From DASYHS01 sp035998295 (GTDB lineage Bacteria; Pseudomonadota; Alphaproteobacteria; Azospirillales; Azospirillaceae), in assembly GCF_035998295.1 (NCBI RefSeq), contig NZ_DASYHS010000259.1:1-15010 (forward strand): DNA of 15,010 nt. Direction: 5' to 3'. Shown piece after piece: positions 14,943 through 15,010 of this stretch (position 1 is its first letter; each line of letters begins with the position of its first letter). The position numbers and the translations under genes were made by a program. A model generated the notes under the pieces. The model made no database searches and was not told where the DNA came from. It saw nothing but the letters and a program-made list of their open reading frames with translations.

Positions 14943-15010
14943 CGCCGGGGCCATTGGCGGCCTGACGCCGGGGCCGCTGTCGGCCTGACATCGGAGCCGG
15001 GGGCGGCCGG
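14933..15010. repeat. 23-bp tandem repeat starting in the last codons of htpG
   Basis: Units begin at 14933, 14956 and 14979, with a partial fourth at 15002 cut by the window edge. The first two share their first 20 bases (GGCGGCCTGACGCCGGGGCC) and match at 21 of 23. The third is more diverged (GTCGGCCTGACATCGGAGCC). Each full unit repeats the TGA that ends htpG. No gene is seen after htpG in the remaining 68 bases. Confidence 0.8.

Noticed and set aside
12915..14954. Long open minus-strand frame antisense to htpG, continuous with the helicase frame
   Set aside because: It is a GC-rich shadow of htpG. The translation is low-complexity (Gln/Leu/Arg/Val-rich), and the helicase family N-terminus begins at 12914 just before the P-loop.

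Overview
This is a very GC-rich, densely packed bacterial window. It is most likely from an alphaproteobacterium, probably Rhodospirillales-like. The clues are an F1-ATPase cluster in the order atpA-atpG-atpD-atpC, a sigma-32 factor of the alphaproteobacterial RpoH2 type, a CarD/CdnL regulator, a seven-iron FdxA ferredoxin, and a Suv3-like helicase overlapping an S4-domain protein gene. The taxon is an inference from protein character; no marker RNA is present. I see no tRNA, rRNA, insertion sequence, prophage or CRISPR array.

Layout. Bases 1-3584 (+) hold the end of the ATP synthase operon: atpA (3' part only), atpG, atpD and atpC, with strong hairpins between atpA and atpG and between atpD and atpC. 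A ferritin-like diiron protein gene (3698-4519, +) follows and converges on rpoH. From 8265 down to 4556, five genes lie on the minus strand: a TerB-like protein, fdxA, carD, a calcineurin-like phosphoesterase homologue whose metal-binding motifs are mostly lost, and rpoH. A DUF938 methyltransferase-like gene (8385-9023, +) diverges from the TerB gene and converges on an unidentified, GNAT-like gene (9056-9838, -). The S4-domain gene and the Suv3-like helicase (10009-12914, -) overlap by four bases and are probably one transcript. htpG (13062-14942, +) diverges from the helicase.

How the genes may fit together. The first part makes the catalytic F1 head of ATP synthase. Much of the rest looks like stress and RNA or transcription housekeeping: a heat-shock-type sigma factor, the Hsp90 chaperone, a ribosome-rescue-like S4 protein, an RNA helicase and the CarD transcription factor. 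The htpG gene has a good sigma-32-like promoter, and a weaker one precedes the TerB gene, so part of the window may be controlled by the sigma factor it encodes. That link is inference from motif matching by eye.

No obviously new defence or mobile system is visible. The points most worth a second look are the degenerate phosphoesterase, the complete diiron site in an orphan protein, short tandem repeats that re-copy the stop codon at the ends of two plus-strand genes (periods 13 and 23), the intercistronic hairpins of the atp operon, and the sigma-32-like promoters.
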